A program made the position numbers and the translations under genes. Positions 37,721-51,402 of a stretch of 64,000 nucleotides of DNA are shown in pieces. Origin of the DNA: Rhytidiadelphus loreus (Eukaryota; Streptophyta; Bryopsida; Hypnales; Hylocomiaceae); the NCBI GenBank assembly GCA_947034895.1, contig OX344765.1, positions 45,699,001-45,763,000 on the forward strand, written 5' to 3'. The notes beneath the pieces were generated by a model. That model was not told the DNA's origin. It searched no databases and was given only the letters and a program-made list of their open reading frames with translations. Position 1 is the stretch's first letter. Every line of letters begins with the position of its first letter.

Positions 37721-40181
37721 CACTTCCTAGAGTCACTATAAGAAACTGGCGTTTTTGGTGTTGTTCGGCAATGACATGTGCTGTTTTCTGAGACGTCTGT
37801 GCGTTGGGTAATTTTTCAGTGTAGTAGACTTAATTGTATATGATGTTCCGAAAAACATGAAGTTGTTTTTTCAAAAACGATCTCTTGTTCACATTGACGA
37901 ACATGTTTGCCAGGACATTTGAAGAAACACGTTAATGTTTTTGCAAAACATGTGTACACAGGGCACTATGCCACGTCAGCAACTGTCTGACTTTTCCTTG
38001 TAGGTGAATTTCGGGAAGTTACTGCTGTCGAAGGTGAAACGTTGCCCTGCAAGTAAAAGTACAGGGCACGTGTAAGTATTGTGGAGGGTATGGATAGAAC
38101 TTGCTTGGATGGATGTAGAAGTGCTAGATGTTCATTTCTCATGCTGTTCTATGTGCCTACGCATGGCAATGCTTTAGGTGACAAATGTATTAAATGATCG
38201 AATAAGCGACAATGGAGTAGAAGTAATGAATTGTAGAAGAGAAAAATAGGAAATGCTATGTCTACAACAAATCGTGAGTAATTGAGTATGAAATGAGGAA
38301 AAATGCTCGACAATTTATCCATTTAAATTATACTGAGAATGTGTTTAAGCAAAATTTGTATGAATTCATTTTATGTGTACAGATTAATGTGAAAATTAAT
38401 AAGAGAAATTGTGATATATGAACGATATGTATAGTAATTAGAATAATACAAGTAGCCATTGATTCCTATAAAAAATGAGTACTAACGTGTCTTTACGAAA
38501 TGCATGTACAATAGAGTGTTCTTGATGAAAAGAATTTTAGTTTGTAGCTTCATTTGCAGTGGATAAAGTTTAATTGTTCCTATTTGTTGTTTTTCATTCT
38601 ATGATATGTACCACATATTTATTTCCATGCATGTTAATGAGACCACATTTTTAAAGACATTCGGGGACGCCATTTTTTGTCTTTGAACATTTTTAACTTC
38701 AAATTAATTTTGGACAAAATTGTGAGCTTCACATCTTTCTAGTCAATAATTCAATTGACTGACGAGTACAAAAAAGGAATGTTGCAAAACTTTATTTGAA
38801 TTCTTCACAAAATTGATAAGTAAAAGTACGTATGATATAGAAGGAAGCTCAACAATATTACTATCTTTTTGATCGAAATGAAATGTAGTAATCCGAATGG
38901 TCTGATTGTTATAGTAAGAAAAGTAAACCACGTGGACCGTAATTTACTTTTCATTCCAGAAATTGCAGTCACAAATGATTCCTGCAACTTTTGTTTTGGA
39001 AGTACATGCTTCAATTGCTAGAAGAAGAACATGGTTCATAACTTTGTCAGAACATATCCAAATGGAAAGAACTGAAGGTTTCCATGTATAGAGAAAAATT
39101 GTACATCAGGTAAACAAATAAAAATAAAAATAAAAAAGTTAATTTCAGTTGCTTTGTTGCTGCCCCTCGTCCATAGTTTTCAGCTAATTTGGACTAGCGA
39201 ACGTAAGTTCTGTTGTAAGGCACCACCTTCATTTTCAATTTCTCATACAGCTTATCATCTTCTCTATCTTTCAAGAAAATTTTAAAACAGGAGGGCAATA
39301 TGTAAGCCCGTACATACTTGTTCGAAATGCCATCTTTCTCCCAAAGGCCCGAAGGGACTATGGTCTTCTAGAGGTGCAGCAAAAAGCACTTCGGTTGCTT
39401 TCATAGTATACAACGCATACGTCCACAAAATGCAAACAAGGCACATGCCCCTTTTCACTACAAGCATGTCAAAATTATTGAAGTCGTTGAACTTGTCTAG
39501 AATGATGATATGGAAATGCTAGAATACCAGTACATGACCTGTCACCGTTATTGAACTCATCGGTCAAACAAAAGGTATAGGAAGTCTGAAAATAGTTACA
39601 GAGTTCTATATACGTTTCCATCATGTACGAAAACATTAGCTCAAACGGTGACATTGTACTGAGGATAACATACTGCGTTCATTGACAAAAGACATGAGAA
39701 ACTACTGAAGAAGCACATTTGCATTGGCAGAAATGGAAATGACCCGTTCCAAATGAAGATGCAAGTCCTAGAGCTTTTCCCATGTACAACCGACAATATG
39801 AAACTGTACTTCCAAAAAATCAAGTTACACGATATTTGTCGCAGACGTAGAAGAACAGTTCGACCTGTACAAGATGCAAGAGTTCACCTGAATAGAAGAA
39901 GGGAAAAACGTGCATAGCAACGTATGTATTTTAAATAAAAAAACATTGACAAAATTAATATGTTGTGCACCTGAACGGTAAAAGAACAACAATATAGCTT
40001 CTAACGTGACCGCCGTCATGTTATATGCTGGACGTCCATGCTGATGTCATTTTGAACGCGTAGGTTGACAAGCGTGGTAACACTTACTTTGTTACGGAAG
40101 ACATTTCCTATGACGAAACTATACACATACTTCAGACAACACGGAAGAAGACCATTATTTTCGGGACGATACTTAGCCTTC

Positions 40182-43100
40182 CTAGTCCCTGCCTTCTACC
40201 TCGTGAGGACTTTCCAACTGAGTAGGTGCGAGAATGTATGCACCGCCCATGATTGTAGGATCTCGTATGGGCTCCTCGTCTAGCAATTCTGGTTGCAAAC
40301 CAGCAAACAGGTCGTCCTCTCCAACATCAATGATTCTAGGAATGCCTTGCTCAACTTCTAATTGTCCGCGCCTTCCTCGAACGTCTGTTCGACAAATGAT
40401 TTTCCAGCCCTGCTTATGTGGATCGTCAGAGAAAAACACTTGTTGGCAATGTAAGGGAAATGCGAATGAATCAGCATGGATCCTTCCGTCCATGTGGTTG
40501 AAGTTTGCCATTGTGAAGCCATACCGGTCTCTTTGAATGCTTGGGAAACGAGCATCGCGGGTACCTTTCACCCAATCACAGACTAGAACGACAGTGCAGT
40601 GATTCCTGTAATCCAACTCCAGAATCTCTTCAATGTAGCCAATATAGTCATCAGTCCTATCAATGGGCCGGCCATCACGCAGACCCCAACGAAGTTGCCT
40701 ACGAAAGGATGCTACCACGCAAGAATCACATGTCACAAGGCCAGACTCAGCACTGCGGATACGAAAGTGCATGCCAAACGCATACATTTGCCGGTGAGAT
40801 GTTGCGTAACGCTCAGGAGGTTGGACATACTGTAGTACATCATCAGCGACGTGCTGACGTGCATGGATTAAAGCGTTCACAGTCGTTGTGAACCAACTTG
40901 CAAAAGGTGGCAAATTGACAAGGTTGGGCGGGTACCGCATGGACATTGCAGGATGACGACGACGAAATTCTCTTCGAAAAGTCTCCCTCTCTTTCCATCG
41001 TTGTCCTATGGCCACCATGTATTCCCTGCATGGAATTACATGTACGATTAGTTACAAATGGCATTGTCGTCACCACAACTGCCGTACAGAATTACATATA
41101 AAAGGCGTCTTCCTAAAAACATTGCGTTGGACGACTACATGTCTTTGTGGATGTTCATGAAAACATTGATCGCCTGTTCTGAAAAAGAGTTTCAACACAT
41201 GTCAAGCAATAATACATGTACGAACAGACGACATAGTAAACATGAATTCCTAGAAAAATGTCTCCTTGCACTCAGGACGTCAACATTGACAAGGTTGTTA
41301 TACTCACTCTCGAAAACACTCCAAGCCTGCAGCATTGTCCAATACAAAAGAATGTGCGTAGTTCCGAAAGTCATTAGACATTTTTCGCTTCTTCTGACAA
41401 TTGTAACGAAGAATTTCATCTGTCATTGTTGCGTCCTCATCAGGATCCCACACACGATGTGTTGTCCCTTTGTACTGGCGCATATACTCTGTACAGAAAC
41501 CAAGTGTATCTTCCAATTGGTAGCCTTCTGCAATGCTGCCTTCCGGATGTGCAAATGTGCGAACGTAATCCTTCAATGTCTTCATATATCGCTCTATAGG
41601 ATACATCCACCTACAGTGTACAGGATCGCAGCGAAACAACTGTTGTACTAGATGCACTGGTAAATGTGTCATTATATTTAAAAATGTGGTCGGAAACTCC
41701 TTCTCGAGCACACATGTGGCCATGATGACATCTCGCAACATATCTTCTTTGTCAACTTCTCGTACCTCTTTAGCACACAATCTTTGGAAGACTCTGCTAA
41801 TTTTTATAATTGCCACACGCACTCTATCATCCAATACGTTGCGGACAGCCACTGGCAGAATCTGTTTAAGACATCCCAGCACAAAGCGAGCATCAGCTTG
41901 CAACAGGCACACACTGTGGACCAGCACCGATTGGGTTTGCTCTCACTGGCACATGAGTATATAGTACTGCCGTTTCTTGAATGAGAAAATGAACCATGTC
42001 AGAAATTTCCGGTGCGACGTCTTCGTAGACATCATTCTCTGTCAATACAGAGTTACAGACAGCCTTCCTATTCCATTCGACATCCCTTCAGATATGCGTA
42101 CATGACGTTGTCTGCCTCATAGAGCTTCACTCATGAATTATACAACTACTAGAAATGAAAGACAAGATACACACCAACTCCAACGACGGCATTCAACATA
42201 CCTGTTGCATGAGCACATGATAATCATGCGTCTTCATGTACTGTAACTTTCCATCAACCAATCGCTTGTGGATGCTGCCTACATAGTTCGATGGGGTTCG
42301 GATATTAGACACGATTCCTATGAACTCCCTCCTTTCAGCTAGGTTCAAGATATATGGGGCATGGGGCATGTAGTGTTCATCTTGAACCCGTCTTGGAGGT
42401 TGCAACCAAATCTCCTCGCGTATGCCTAAGTCCTCAGCATCCACTCGACTACCTGCACTGTCATTTATGCCAAGTAGAGTCTTCACTATATTCTCACAGA
42501 GGGTTTTTTTGCAATGCATTGCATCAAATATGTGACGATCTAACAAGTGCTGCAACCACAACCACAACAACACACTTTCATATTAGGTCTTGGGCTTCCA
42601 ATATGAAGACGCTAGCTATTTTACTGTCCATGCATGCATTTCAGTTGGCACTAAACCTTCACAGTACATTTAAGAACTAAGAATGAGAAGACATCAATTA
42701 TGATTTAGCGTGAATTCACTGATATGCAGAAACTGCTGGCGGTACAACGTCATGTCTTGTCAACAACAACGCAGTCCTGACTATCATGACATCTGTACTA
42801 ACATGCTTTGTTACTTTAGACATCTCCACTGATAAGCGCAACATCGTCTGTACCAACTGTGACAACCACATGTACAAGAACGTAGTACAGGAATGCCAAG
42901 CACCCTGAAGAACAATAATTTCACCTGCCAATACTCTAACTCATAAAAAGCACTGAGGCGTTTCACACCCGTCACATGCACTGGATCATAAGGTCCATTT
43001 TCCTTTCCCCCAAGGTCAAGAAACGATTGACGCCAAGCTGCATAGCGAATGACATCTTGGCCCGATAATACTTGTGGCTGTGGACGGTGTTCAAGTTTGC

Positions 43101-44682
43101 CATTGAATCTTCGGTTCCTACGGTAGGGGTGATGCCGAGGTAAATATCGACGGATGTCGCCGTATACTATTTTTGAACCCCTCACTCTTCTATTAGTGAG
43201 TACATCCCCTGTCTTTGCCATTCGTGCATCCGTGTCTGGTCCACAAGAAGGACAACCTTTATAACCTTTACAGCACAATCCGGAAATCAGACCGAATGCT
43301 GGGAAATCCGAAATGGTCCACATCAGTAACGCTCGTAAACGAAAAGTACGTCTGCCTTCCACTTGCGAGAAATCTAATGCGGACACACCTAACCACAATT
43401 CCTGCAATTCCTTCAGAAGTGGACGCAAAAAGATGTCTATGTTCTTAGCCGTCGGTGAGTGCTTCCCTAAAATCAATATGCACAATGAAATGAAAAACTT
43501 CTTGGTCACGAACTAGGGTTCAAAGTTGTATATCAAAATCAATACCGGCTATGTGGACCAATTTGTGTTATTCAGCTTGAATGGATTGACTCCATCCAAA
43601 GCTAGAGCTAGCCGCATGTTCCGAATTTCTGATCCAAACGTGCCGAAGGCGACGTCGTTGTTGATGTGCTTCCACGCTGGACTATCTACTACAGAACGCA
43701 TCACCCCGTCTTCACTAACATGTTTTCTGTACCCTGTCAACATGCGCGCTATGTCGGACGACCTCCACATCCTTTTCAGACGAGGAATGAGGGGGAAGTG
43801 TCGAATGACCTTAGCAGGAACTGTATTCGTGCCATCCACCCATCATCCCCTGCTACACTGTGGACAGAAATTATGCTCAGCATACTCTTCTTCAAATAGA
43901 ATACATCCGTTGGGGCATGCATGGATGTTGTTGTAGTGCAAGCCCAATCGGCGAATGCTTTTTCTTGCGGCATAATACGTCTGCGGTAACTTGTTACCGT
44001 TTGGCAACAAATCCGTTGACAGAAATCGGAACAACTCATCAGTGAACTTATTGCTCACACGAAACACTGTGCACATATTTATGAGAATGATCGTGGCTGA
44101 CACTATGCTTGTTTTCGAACCTGGGTACACAACGGTAGTTGCTTCATGGTACAAGTCCTGTAATCCATCAATGGTGTCGTCAAGAATTTCATCTTCTTCG
44201 ACACAATCATCAGCTACTTCTGCCTCGTCATGCAAGGCATCCCCCCTATCAAAAGCCTCCAGCACCTGACGTTGCACTTCGTGGTACTCATCCACAGAAG
44301 CTTCCCCTTGCACTTCCGGGTCTTCTTCAGATCCAACGGGCACATTCATGTTCTCATTGTCGTCGGCAGCATGCATGATGTCATCACCGAAAGCTATGTC
44401 TTCCACCCATATTCCTCTTGCTGGATAGCCGTCTGGTGGGTCGCCATCGATGAGTGACTTCTTCAGAAAGGGATCACGACCAACTGCCAAATGGTGTCTT
44501 CGTATCACTTGTATAGTCTTCCGACGCCCACCTTTGCAGTCCCTACAAGGGCACCTAAAAGACATGACATTTTTCTCAGTGGACACTCGCAACTTAGTTT
44601 GTAAAATTAAGTCCTCCACTGGGATGTGCCGTAGTGTACGTCCATCACTACATATCCGAATGGTTGCACCCGCCCCCCGCAT
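40182..44682 (-). pseudogene. CACTA Tnp2-type transposase with three in-frame stops
   Basis: The catalytic transposase of the element. Four exons fit: 44682-42925, 42549-42202, 41861-41308 and 41025-40182, all with GT-AG borders and consistent phase, about 1,167 codons. Domains in order: an N-terminal CxC-type segment (FRCPCRDCKGGRRKT); the Tnp2/Transposase_21 core (HNFCPQCSRG, VPAKVIRHFPLIPRLKRMW, DFPAFGLISGLCCKGYKGCP, HIFDAMHCKKTLCENI); a DUF4218 region (CRWMYPIERYMKTLKDYVRT); and a C-terminal DUF4216 region (QVFFSDDPHKQGWKII). Stops interrupt the same frame at 43845-43843 (TGA), 43551-43549 (TAG) and 43515-43513 (TAG). The two TAGs fall where the family has Trp (ST*P and EP*). No frameshift was seen. 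A small upstream exon ending at an AG near 44719 is possible. Confidence 0.88.
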
Positions 44683-44706
44683 ACTACGGTTTATATGCTC
44701 AACCAC

Positions 44707-45418
44707 AGTGCTCGTCGTCTATGTTGAAGGTGGATATGAATGTACCACAAACTTGCAGCGAAATGCTGTGCACTCTCTGCATACAGAAGAGTTAGCATGT
44801 CAGAGGACGTAGTCACCAAAAAGTAATGTGAGCCATATATCCTATGGATGCCATATCCGACATCAGAAGGGATCATTATTGTCAAAGAATACATTGCCTT
44901 GCAAACTTACGTGACGATGGCAATCTTCAGGATGTCCAACATGTCGTCCACCTTACTTTATGACACTGGGACAAATGCATGGCATTTTTTTGCATTTCCA
45001 CAAACATGAAGAGGAATAAGCTTTGTCCAATACTTCGTGAACTATTCATTTCTCAACAGAACATTAAAGACATACTATAGACATGTTACATGTCCTTTTT
45101 CGACATACATGACAACAGACGTTCTCATGATGGGCTGCAGAGGACGTCCACAATAACGTGTTCTACGACAGCAAGATGTCTACTCTGACATGTACACGTC
45201 CAAGCGGACGTCTCGTTGGACATGCCAGTAGACACCCCATCGAATAACCAGCATCCCAAGACTTTCTAATATAACAAGTCCCACGTGTCTGTCCACTGTC
45301 GCACACGGCAGACGCAGTACAAGAAGGCGGGACACTTTTTGTTCGTCTGGCCGAACCCTAACGTTAGAACTTAGAATAGCAAGTGAAATTTAGGATTGTA
45401 GTGCAAGTGCTCACCGCT
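44707..45418. promoter_or_regulatory. Bidirectional promoter region between the two CACTA genes
   Basis: About 0.7 kb separates the diverging transposase and accessory genes. It is rich in repeated GACGT(C/T) and ACATGT(C/A) motifs (e.g. around 45060-45230), the same words that crowd the element ends. In the maize Spm system the accessory protein binds repeats near the ends and promoter; by analogy this may be self-regulatory. That is inference. The 5' exon of the transposase may lie in this interval. Confidence 0.4.
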
Positions 45419-48400
45419 ATGGCAATGATCGCTGCTGTTGTTGACCACTGTAGGGTTCTTGAATTTCCGAAATGTGCACACGAAGCGCACCTCGTAGAGG
45501 TAGATGACTGTGAGGCAGCTGTCGTTCTCTCCAATCTTGTATCAGCTTCCACGGTTCAGGAGTGCAAGAGGAAGTCGATGACTGCCAGATTGGACTGTGA
45601 CGGCCATGCAGTTCTTCGACGAAGCGCACGTTTGCACAAGGAGACCACAGTGCCCATGGCCGCAGAAGGTCCGCAACCAATCCCACTTGCTTTCAGTGCA
45701 CAAGCTATTGAGGTAAATTGAACAGAACCCTACTTCTCATTTTTTGTTGTGCTTGTGAGCATCATGAATTGCCCATTCTCCAGTGAATTTGGTGCTCAGC
45801 ATGTCTGGTACATGGGAATTCGTGTAGTTGTCATTCACGAAAGTTGGCATTGGCGGCGGAGCCCTGGGCGGCAGTAGGACCCGGCCACGTTGGTAGGGCC
45901 TTTCACGGTTATAGGTCGGCTTTACATTTTCATAAATTGCATTTTTGTGTGCCGCCATTTCCATTTCTGTGTTTTGTGGGACGTGGGGCTTCCTTTGTGG
46001 CTGTCGTTTGCTGTAGTCTTCCCTGCCGGGGTTGTACGAAAGTGGTGACCTTAGTGCGACGGTGAGCTTACTGCAATGCAATTTGGGGAAGTCATGTGCA
46101 CATGCTCCTCATGTTTTTTTGCACCGCTTGCATTTGCATTGCAGAACTTTGATGTCGTAAACGTCAGGTACTTCAAAATGTTGTTGTCACCTGCAATTCA
46201 GGGTTTGTGAGTAAGTAAATTATGTTTTGTGAATGCCGGTTCTGTCATTAAGTCCCAAGTCGGTCGTCCTTCAAATTCTGCCAGGGTTTGGGCGCAGCAA
46301 GCACATTGTATGCAGCAGTAGCAGTGGTGCTAGATCAAGCCGCCGGCCTGACAAAGAAAGTTGTACATGGGCCGGACACGATCACACAACAAATGCTATG
46401 AAGAAGGTCGTTGTACAAAGAACATGGCCTAGGAGACTTTTGGCAAAACAAAGGGCCACATAATGAGGGTTGCGGAAACACAAGAGAGTGCTAATACTGG
46501 TTGCTGCGCTGTCATGTGTGTTAGGACCGCAAGTTCTTTTTGAAGTGGGCAGTGCCTGCAGTGAACATGCCTCGGCCTCGTGAGCATTCCGGGAAGTGGA
46601 AGTCTGCCACACATCGGGGGAGTCCTGCATCTGACGAAGGACATCCTGTCGCTGTCGACAGTCGCATGCGTGCAGAGGGTGAGCGGAGGTCGAAGGCACG
46701 TGAAGACCCCCGACGTGGTGCAGTAGGCCAATCGAAAGCCCTCGTTGTTCCAGCGTCTCCTTCTAGGAAAGGCAAAAGATTGATTCCAGTGCCGTCAGAG
46801 TCTGAGGATGAACAAGCAGTACAAGGCGACCACAGCGTAGGCATGCCCGACATCTCTCAGTCTTGGAGGTAAGTTGTCATCAATTGTGGCTATTTTCATG
46901 CATAGTTAGTGATTGCTTAGGAGGACAGGCATGACGCGAAGACGTTCATCCTGACGTCAAGAGAAACATGCGCGTGTCATAGTAGACGTCACCATGGACG
47001 CGTGAATTGAATCAGTCGTTTGCAGTGACATCTCAGATGACATCTATATAGATATGCATGCGTTCCGTCTGACGTTTAGGAAGGCATTTTTGGTTGTGGT
47101 GGTCCTCAACTTTCTCATATTGTGCCTTCTTATGTTTAGGAGCCCATAAGATGTGTTTGTCAATGTTGTTGCAGAACTTTGTATTCATAGAACATATGTA
47201 TAGTCATGACAAGTATTTGTTGAAGTGAAAGCCTTTCTTCATTGCCTTTCTTCTGGACATGTGTTCTGGTATATCTAAGCACAGGGATGAATGGACAACA
47301 AAGTTGCAACCTTGCAACGATATGCACAAATGAGTCATGGCATTCAAATTAGTCCTCGCCGCCTGTATGTTGTCCAAGATGTGTAAGCCTCGATTTCTAG
47401 AAATTGTAGAGGATGTATTAGCCATATTGTTTCTCATAGTTACTATTGTTGTGCAGCCGAGGCTATGATACAGCATCTGAAGAGGACTCAGATGCTGGCA
47501 CAGATGATGCCATTGACGCATTGCAGCCATTGAAGAAGCGGAAGGGCACGGCGTCATCGGCAATGAAGAAGCCAATTGAACTAGATGGTCAGGGACAACC
47601 TTTTGGTTCTATGAAGGCATGCCTAGCGGATGATGTAAAGAAGTACGCAAAGGAATTAGATCCCACTACAGGATGGGAAGGACAACCACGGCGTAGACGA
47701 AGGCGCTTGTTCAAGCGGCTTTATACAGGTATGTCATGGACACCTTCTCACTGTGCATCGTGCGGTTGATAGCTTCTTCTGATTTTCATTCCTGTATTAG
47801 ACATTATGGAAGACGTCACCCGTGACATCTCTTTTGACATTTGTATGTTCATGAGGACGTCAGTTGGGATACATGTGCACGGCAGCCACTTCTCCCATCG
47901 CCGAAGGATTCATCGGCCATCCACTGTACTGTTTGATCTTCTTAGTCTATAGTGATGTCGTTAATGTACATTGCCAATGTCTGCAGACGATAAATGATTC
48001 ATGCAATTTGTTGTCCATGCAGACTGGCAGATGGGTGGTGACTCCAATAGAGTTAGTGAGAAGTGGATGCGGCCTATAATAACGAAGGTGCTCATTAACA
48101 GCAGGTGGAAAATCAATCAAATGATAGATGCCGACTTGCCTAGGCCAGCAGATGTGGAGCCCGATCATTGGAAGACACTAGTTGCTATGCGGAGCACGGA
48201 GGCCGCACAGAAGAAGTCAGAGCAAATGCGGTCAATATCATAGGGAAAGGGCTCACTAACAGCGCAAATGAGGGCCATTGAGAGAGAGGTCATTTCACGG
48301 CTGGTTAGTATCCTACAGTCCATGTGTTTGACTTTGCTTAGTTCTACATCCTTCTCACAGACGGACGTGCACTCCGATGTCAACATTGATGTCCACATTG

Positions 48401-50027
48401 ACATGTGCTGTTCTTCCCTTCTACGGCAGTACTACAATGAAGCAGTTTGTCAATTTTTTATAGGGTGGTCGCACAGTTACGATGCACTGACAAGACTGTT
48501 TGCCGGAATGTGGTGGATGTTATGTGCAGACCATGCTGAAGAATCGTCCACCATACGATAAGGAAGTAGACGCAGAAGTGGCAAAGGAATACCAACGCTT
48601 ACAGAAAGAGAAGCGTCAGAAGCGTCCGAACGTCGGTCGAGACATAGAAGACATGCAGAGTCGTTTCACTGACTTGGAAGATAGCGTCACACGACTAGGA
48701 GAGAACATGACAGCATCGCACAAGCGTTTGGAGGAAATGCTCCAACAATTGCTGTGTAGTCTACGGCCAAAGGAAGTCGCGGCATTAGAGGACAAAACAG
48801 AGCCGTCATCATCCACAATGGTGTTGGACACATTGGTACTCACATGCACCCCAAATTGAACATGCAGAATTGCGTAACATACTGTCTTCGTAACAATGCT
48901 AATTCAGTAGTCCACTCTGTAGGTGCCAGCACCATCCTCGGCAGCCGTTCATGGACACAGGAAAACAAGTCCTTTAGGAGACGCCTCCATCGACGACGAA
49001 GTCATGGAAGACATTCTAGGAAATGGCGTGGACGTAGGAAACAACGATGAAGGAAACAAGGTACTAGAGCCTGTCAACAACGTCGATGTCGTTGACACTC
49101 ACGCAGAGGAGGTGGATGTGTATGCGATGGTCAGCAATGACGACGTGCAACAGGTGTTGCAGACTTCCATAACTGCTATCGATGACATTGCAGACCATGA
49201 GGTGTAGCACATTTCTGCTCTTCAGTATATGAAAGAAGTCGTGCTTTTGTTGAAGAACTGCAACTAAGCTTCCAGGGTTGTGCTTTAAGTGACTATCCAT
49301 TGAGGGCAGGGATGTAGCAATGTGAAGTCGTTGTGTTTTAGGTGGCGCGGTCTATTTTGGCCGACATCCCGTTGCATGTCCAAACAAACATATTGTCTAC
49401 CAATGTCCATGAATAGAAGCACTTCTTTTAATATGTCATTGCAATAAATATGTTTTGCTCGTCTTAGCACACGCTACTTTTTTCTTCTTTTATGGTGGGG
49501 TTCCATGACAATATATACTGCAAGTGTCCAGGAAATATAATAAGAAGCTCTTGTTCAATAATGTCTGCAACGACTCAGTCATTCATGTAGACATACTAAT
49601 ACTTACACATTCTCATGTAATTGGAAGAATGGGGCTTGCAGAATGACGTCAACGTCCAAGGGGAGTCCGCAATTCGCACGCGACAAGCAGCAAAGAATAC
49701 TGTAGCACCGAAGGCACCGAAGGTACTTCCGAAGCCTGGAACAACCAAAGCAGTTGTTCCAAAGGCAACTGCCTTGCCTAAACCTCCTGCAACCTCTGCC
49801 AAGGTGGGTATGCATTCACTTTTTCAGTAGTTGACAATCTGACATGTGGTAAAGAAGTTTTCATAATTAATGTCTGAGTGATGTTTCATTTTACGAATTA
49901 CAAAGCCATGCATTGAATTTTCACAAAGATTCCACTGGTTTCTCATGCACTACTTCTGTTCACATGGAATGCCAACATTGCAGGTGCCTGCTTCAAAGAA
50001 AGCTGAGCCATGTCGACAGAAGAAGTG
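45419..50027 (+). CDS. CACTA accessory protein (TnpA-like, plant Ptta/En/Spm transposase type)
   Basis: The second gene of the element, expected to bind its ends and help the catalytic transposase. Supported exons: 45419-45712; a piece near 46286-46352; about 46540-46868; 47457-47728; 48023 to about 48300; 48530-48835; 48923-49207. Possible tail exons are 49642-49803 and 49984-50027. The conserved-looking core is QPRRRRRRLFKRLYTDWQMG followed by KWMRPIITKVLINSRWKINQ and PDHWKTLVAMRSTEAAQKKS, like the plant Transposase_24 type. A coiled coil (DIEDMQSRFTDLEDSVTRLG) follows, then an acidic segment and a Lys/Pro-rich tail (PKAPKVLPKPGTTKAVVPKA). A TAG at 48241-48243 interrupts the core exon frame; it may be a nonsense change or a missed splice. 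TAG at 49205 overlaps a possible donor (GAG|GTGTAG). The 5' exons are the least certain. Confidence 0.6.
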
Positions 50028-50599
50028 AGCATGTATGTACATTCATGACGTAGATGTCAGCGCAGGCGGACATTGTTAGCGATGACGTCTACGAAAGCAT
50101 TGTATAGTTGTCTGCGTCTCTGAGTAGGCAGTTCTATCATGTTTTTGTTTTGGACTTCTGCAACATCAAATTTTTTGCCTGCTACTCCAGTATGCATATA
50201 CATAGTTTACATGACACTACCACTTTCTGGCTTGTACAATGAGTTCATTGCATAGCCACTGCTGTACAGGACAAAACGATGGCTTTGGTAAACATTTTTG
50301 TTTTTTCTGTACTCTTGTGGGTGAACACGTCAATCACGCAATGATATTGTTCAGTAATATTTGTAGGCACGGCATTTGCAGCGACGTTGCCATACATATA
50401 GTGACCTATACGGCCCATACTCCTTCATGTTTGCTATCACATTTCATGGGACGACTCTTAAAGAATTGCTTGTCCACCAAGGCATCTACAGTGATGTCTC
50501 AGAAAACTCAGTCACATGTTCCATTGGGGAAATTATGACATTCAAAATGCTCTAGCAAACAAGACGTGTGTAAACTTATACATTGTTGGAAGCAACTAT

Positions 50600-51402
50600 G
50601 CAAGGTCTTCGAAACATACTTTATGTCCACGTGAGTTCTGAAATTTGATAGTGACGTCCACTCCGCTGTCCCTCACAATGGCGTCAAAGATGGCGTCAAC
50701 ACTTTCACTTCCATGCATGTTTCATTCCTTGTCTACAAAAACGATCATCTCATAAGGAACAATCAGTATACATGTCTCGCGTGACGTCCACTACCACGAT
50801 GTACAAAATTCCTACACTCGGACAACGTCATTTTTCATGTTCACCAGGACAACATTTTAGACACACCTATGTTCTTCAACATGTGTCCTACAATGTCCCA
50901 TGCTCTACTACTATATATTTGAAGATCAATTATTCGTCCGCTTTGACGTCCAATAAAACATCCTTCTGTCATATACGATGTCCTAAAAATCATGCATTCC
51001 TACAGCCAAAACAAGAATGCACTGTACACGTATACATCTAAGAAAGCCAACTCACATTTAATGAGGTCCACGTCACTATTTCCCGCCTCCACGTCAATGT
51101 CCACGTAAGTCACGGGCTGCAAGAAAAAAATCATTACGTGGCACTTGTCATCTATGTGGCGCTGATGTGGACAACAATTGTCGTCCATGTGTCGCACATT
51201 TACAGCATTGGAAAACCTTGTCTTCAGCAACGTTTTCAGAAAACAAGCTCAAATCCGTCATGTTTCTTTTTATTTTTGCATGTTTTTTGGTGATCCATTA
51301 TAACAGATTTTAGGAGACGTCTACGCTAATCACTGACACGTTTTTTTAGACGTCAACTACTGTTTTTCAAAATGTCAAATAAAACTACTGTTTCTTATAG
51401 TG
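50600..51402. promoter_or_regulatory. CACTA right subterminal repeat region
   Basis: Dense short motifs of the form GACGTCCAC/CCACGTCA, in both orientations (e.g. near 50653, 50783, 50945, 51067, 51090, 51101, 51345), lead up to the right terminal repeat. Similar ACGTC/ACATGT words lie in the first few hundred bases of the left end (37740-38080). These fit subterminal transposase-binding repeats of CACTA elements. There is no gene here. Confidence 0.55.

Larger units (their letters stand above)
37734..51402. mobile_element. Complete 13.7-kb CACTA (EnSpm) transposon
   Basis: Starts CACTATAAGAAACTGGCG and ends with the inverted CACTATAAGAAAC (13 bp perfect). AGT flanks both sides (37731-37733 and 51403-51405), the 3-bp duplication made by this superfamily. 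It carries two divergently oriented genes: a Tnp2-type transposase on the minus strand (44.7-40.2 kb) and an accessory DNA-binding-type gene on the plus strand (45.4-50.0 kb). Both terminal kilobases are dense in short GACGTC/CCACGTC and ACATGT motifs, expected of subterminal binding sites. The element is markedly richer in CpG than the flanking DNA, which fits a fairly recent arrival. The intact ends and flanks suggest it was mobile not long ago, although the transposase is now broken. Confidence 0.93.

Noticed and set aside
40234..44812. Plus-strand frames of 75-197 codons inside the CACTA transposase region
   Set aside because: They are antisense to the recognised Tnp2, DUF4218 and DUF4216 exons and have no family resemblance.
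46382..46853. Minus-strand frames of 100-110 codons in the accessory gene
   Set aside because: They are opposite a plausible exon of the plus-strand gene that has a good donor at 46869; no domain was seen.
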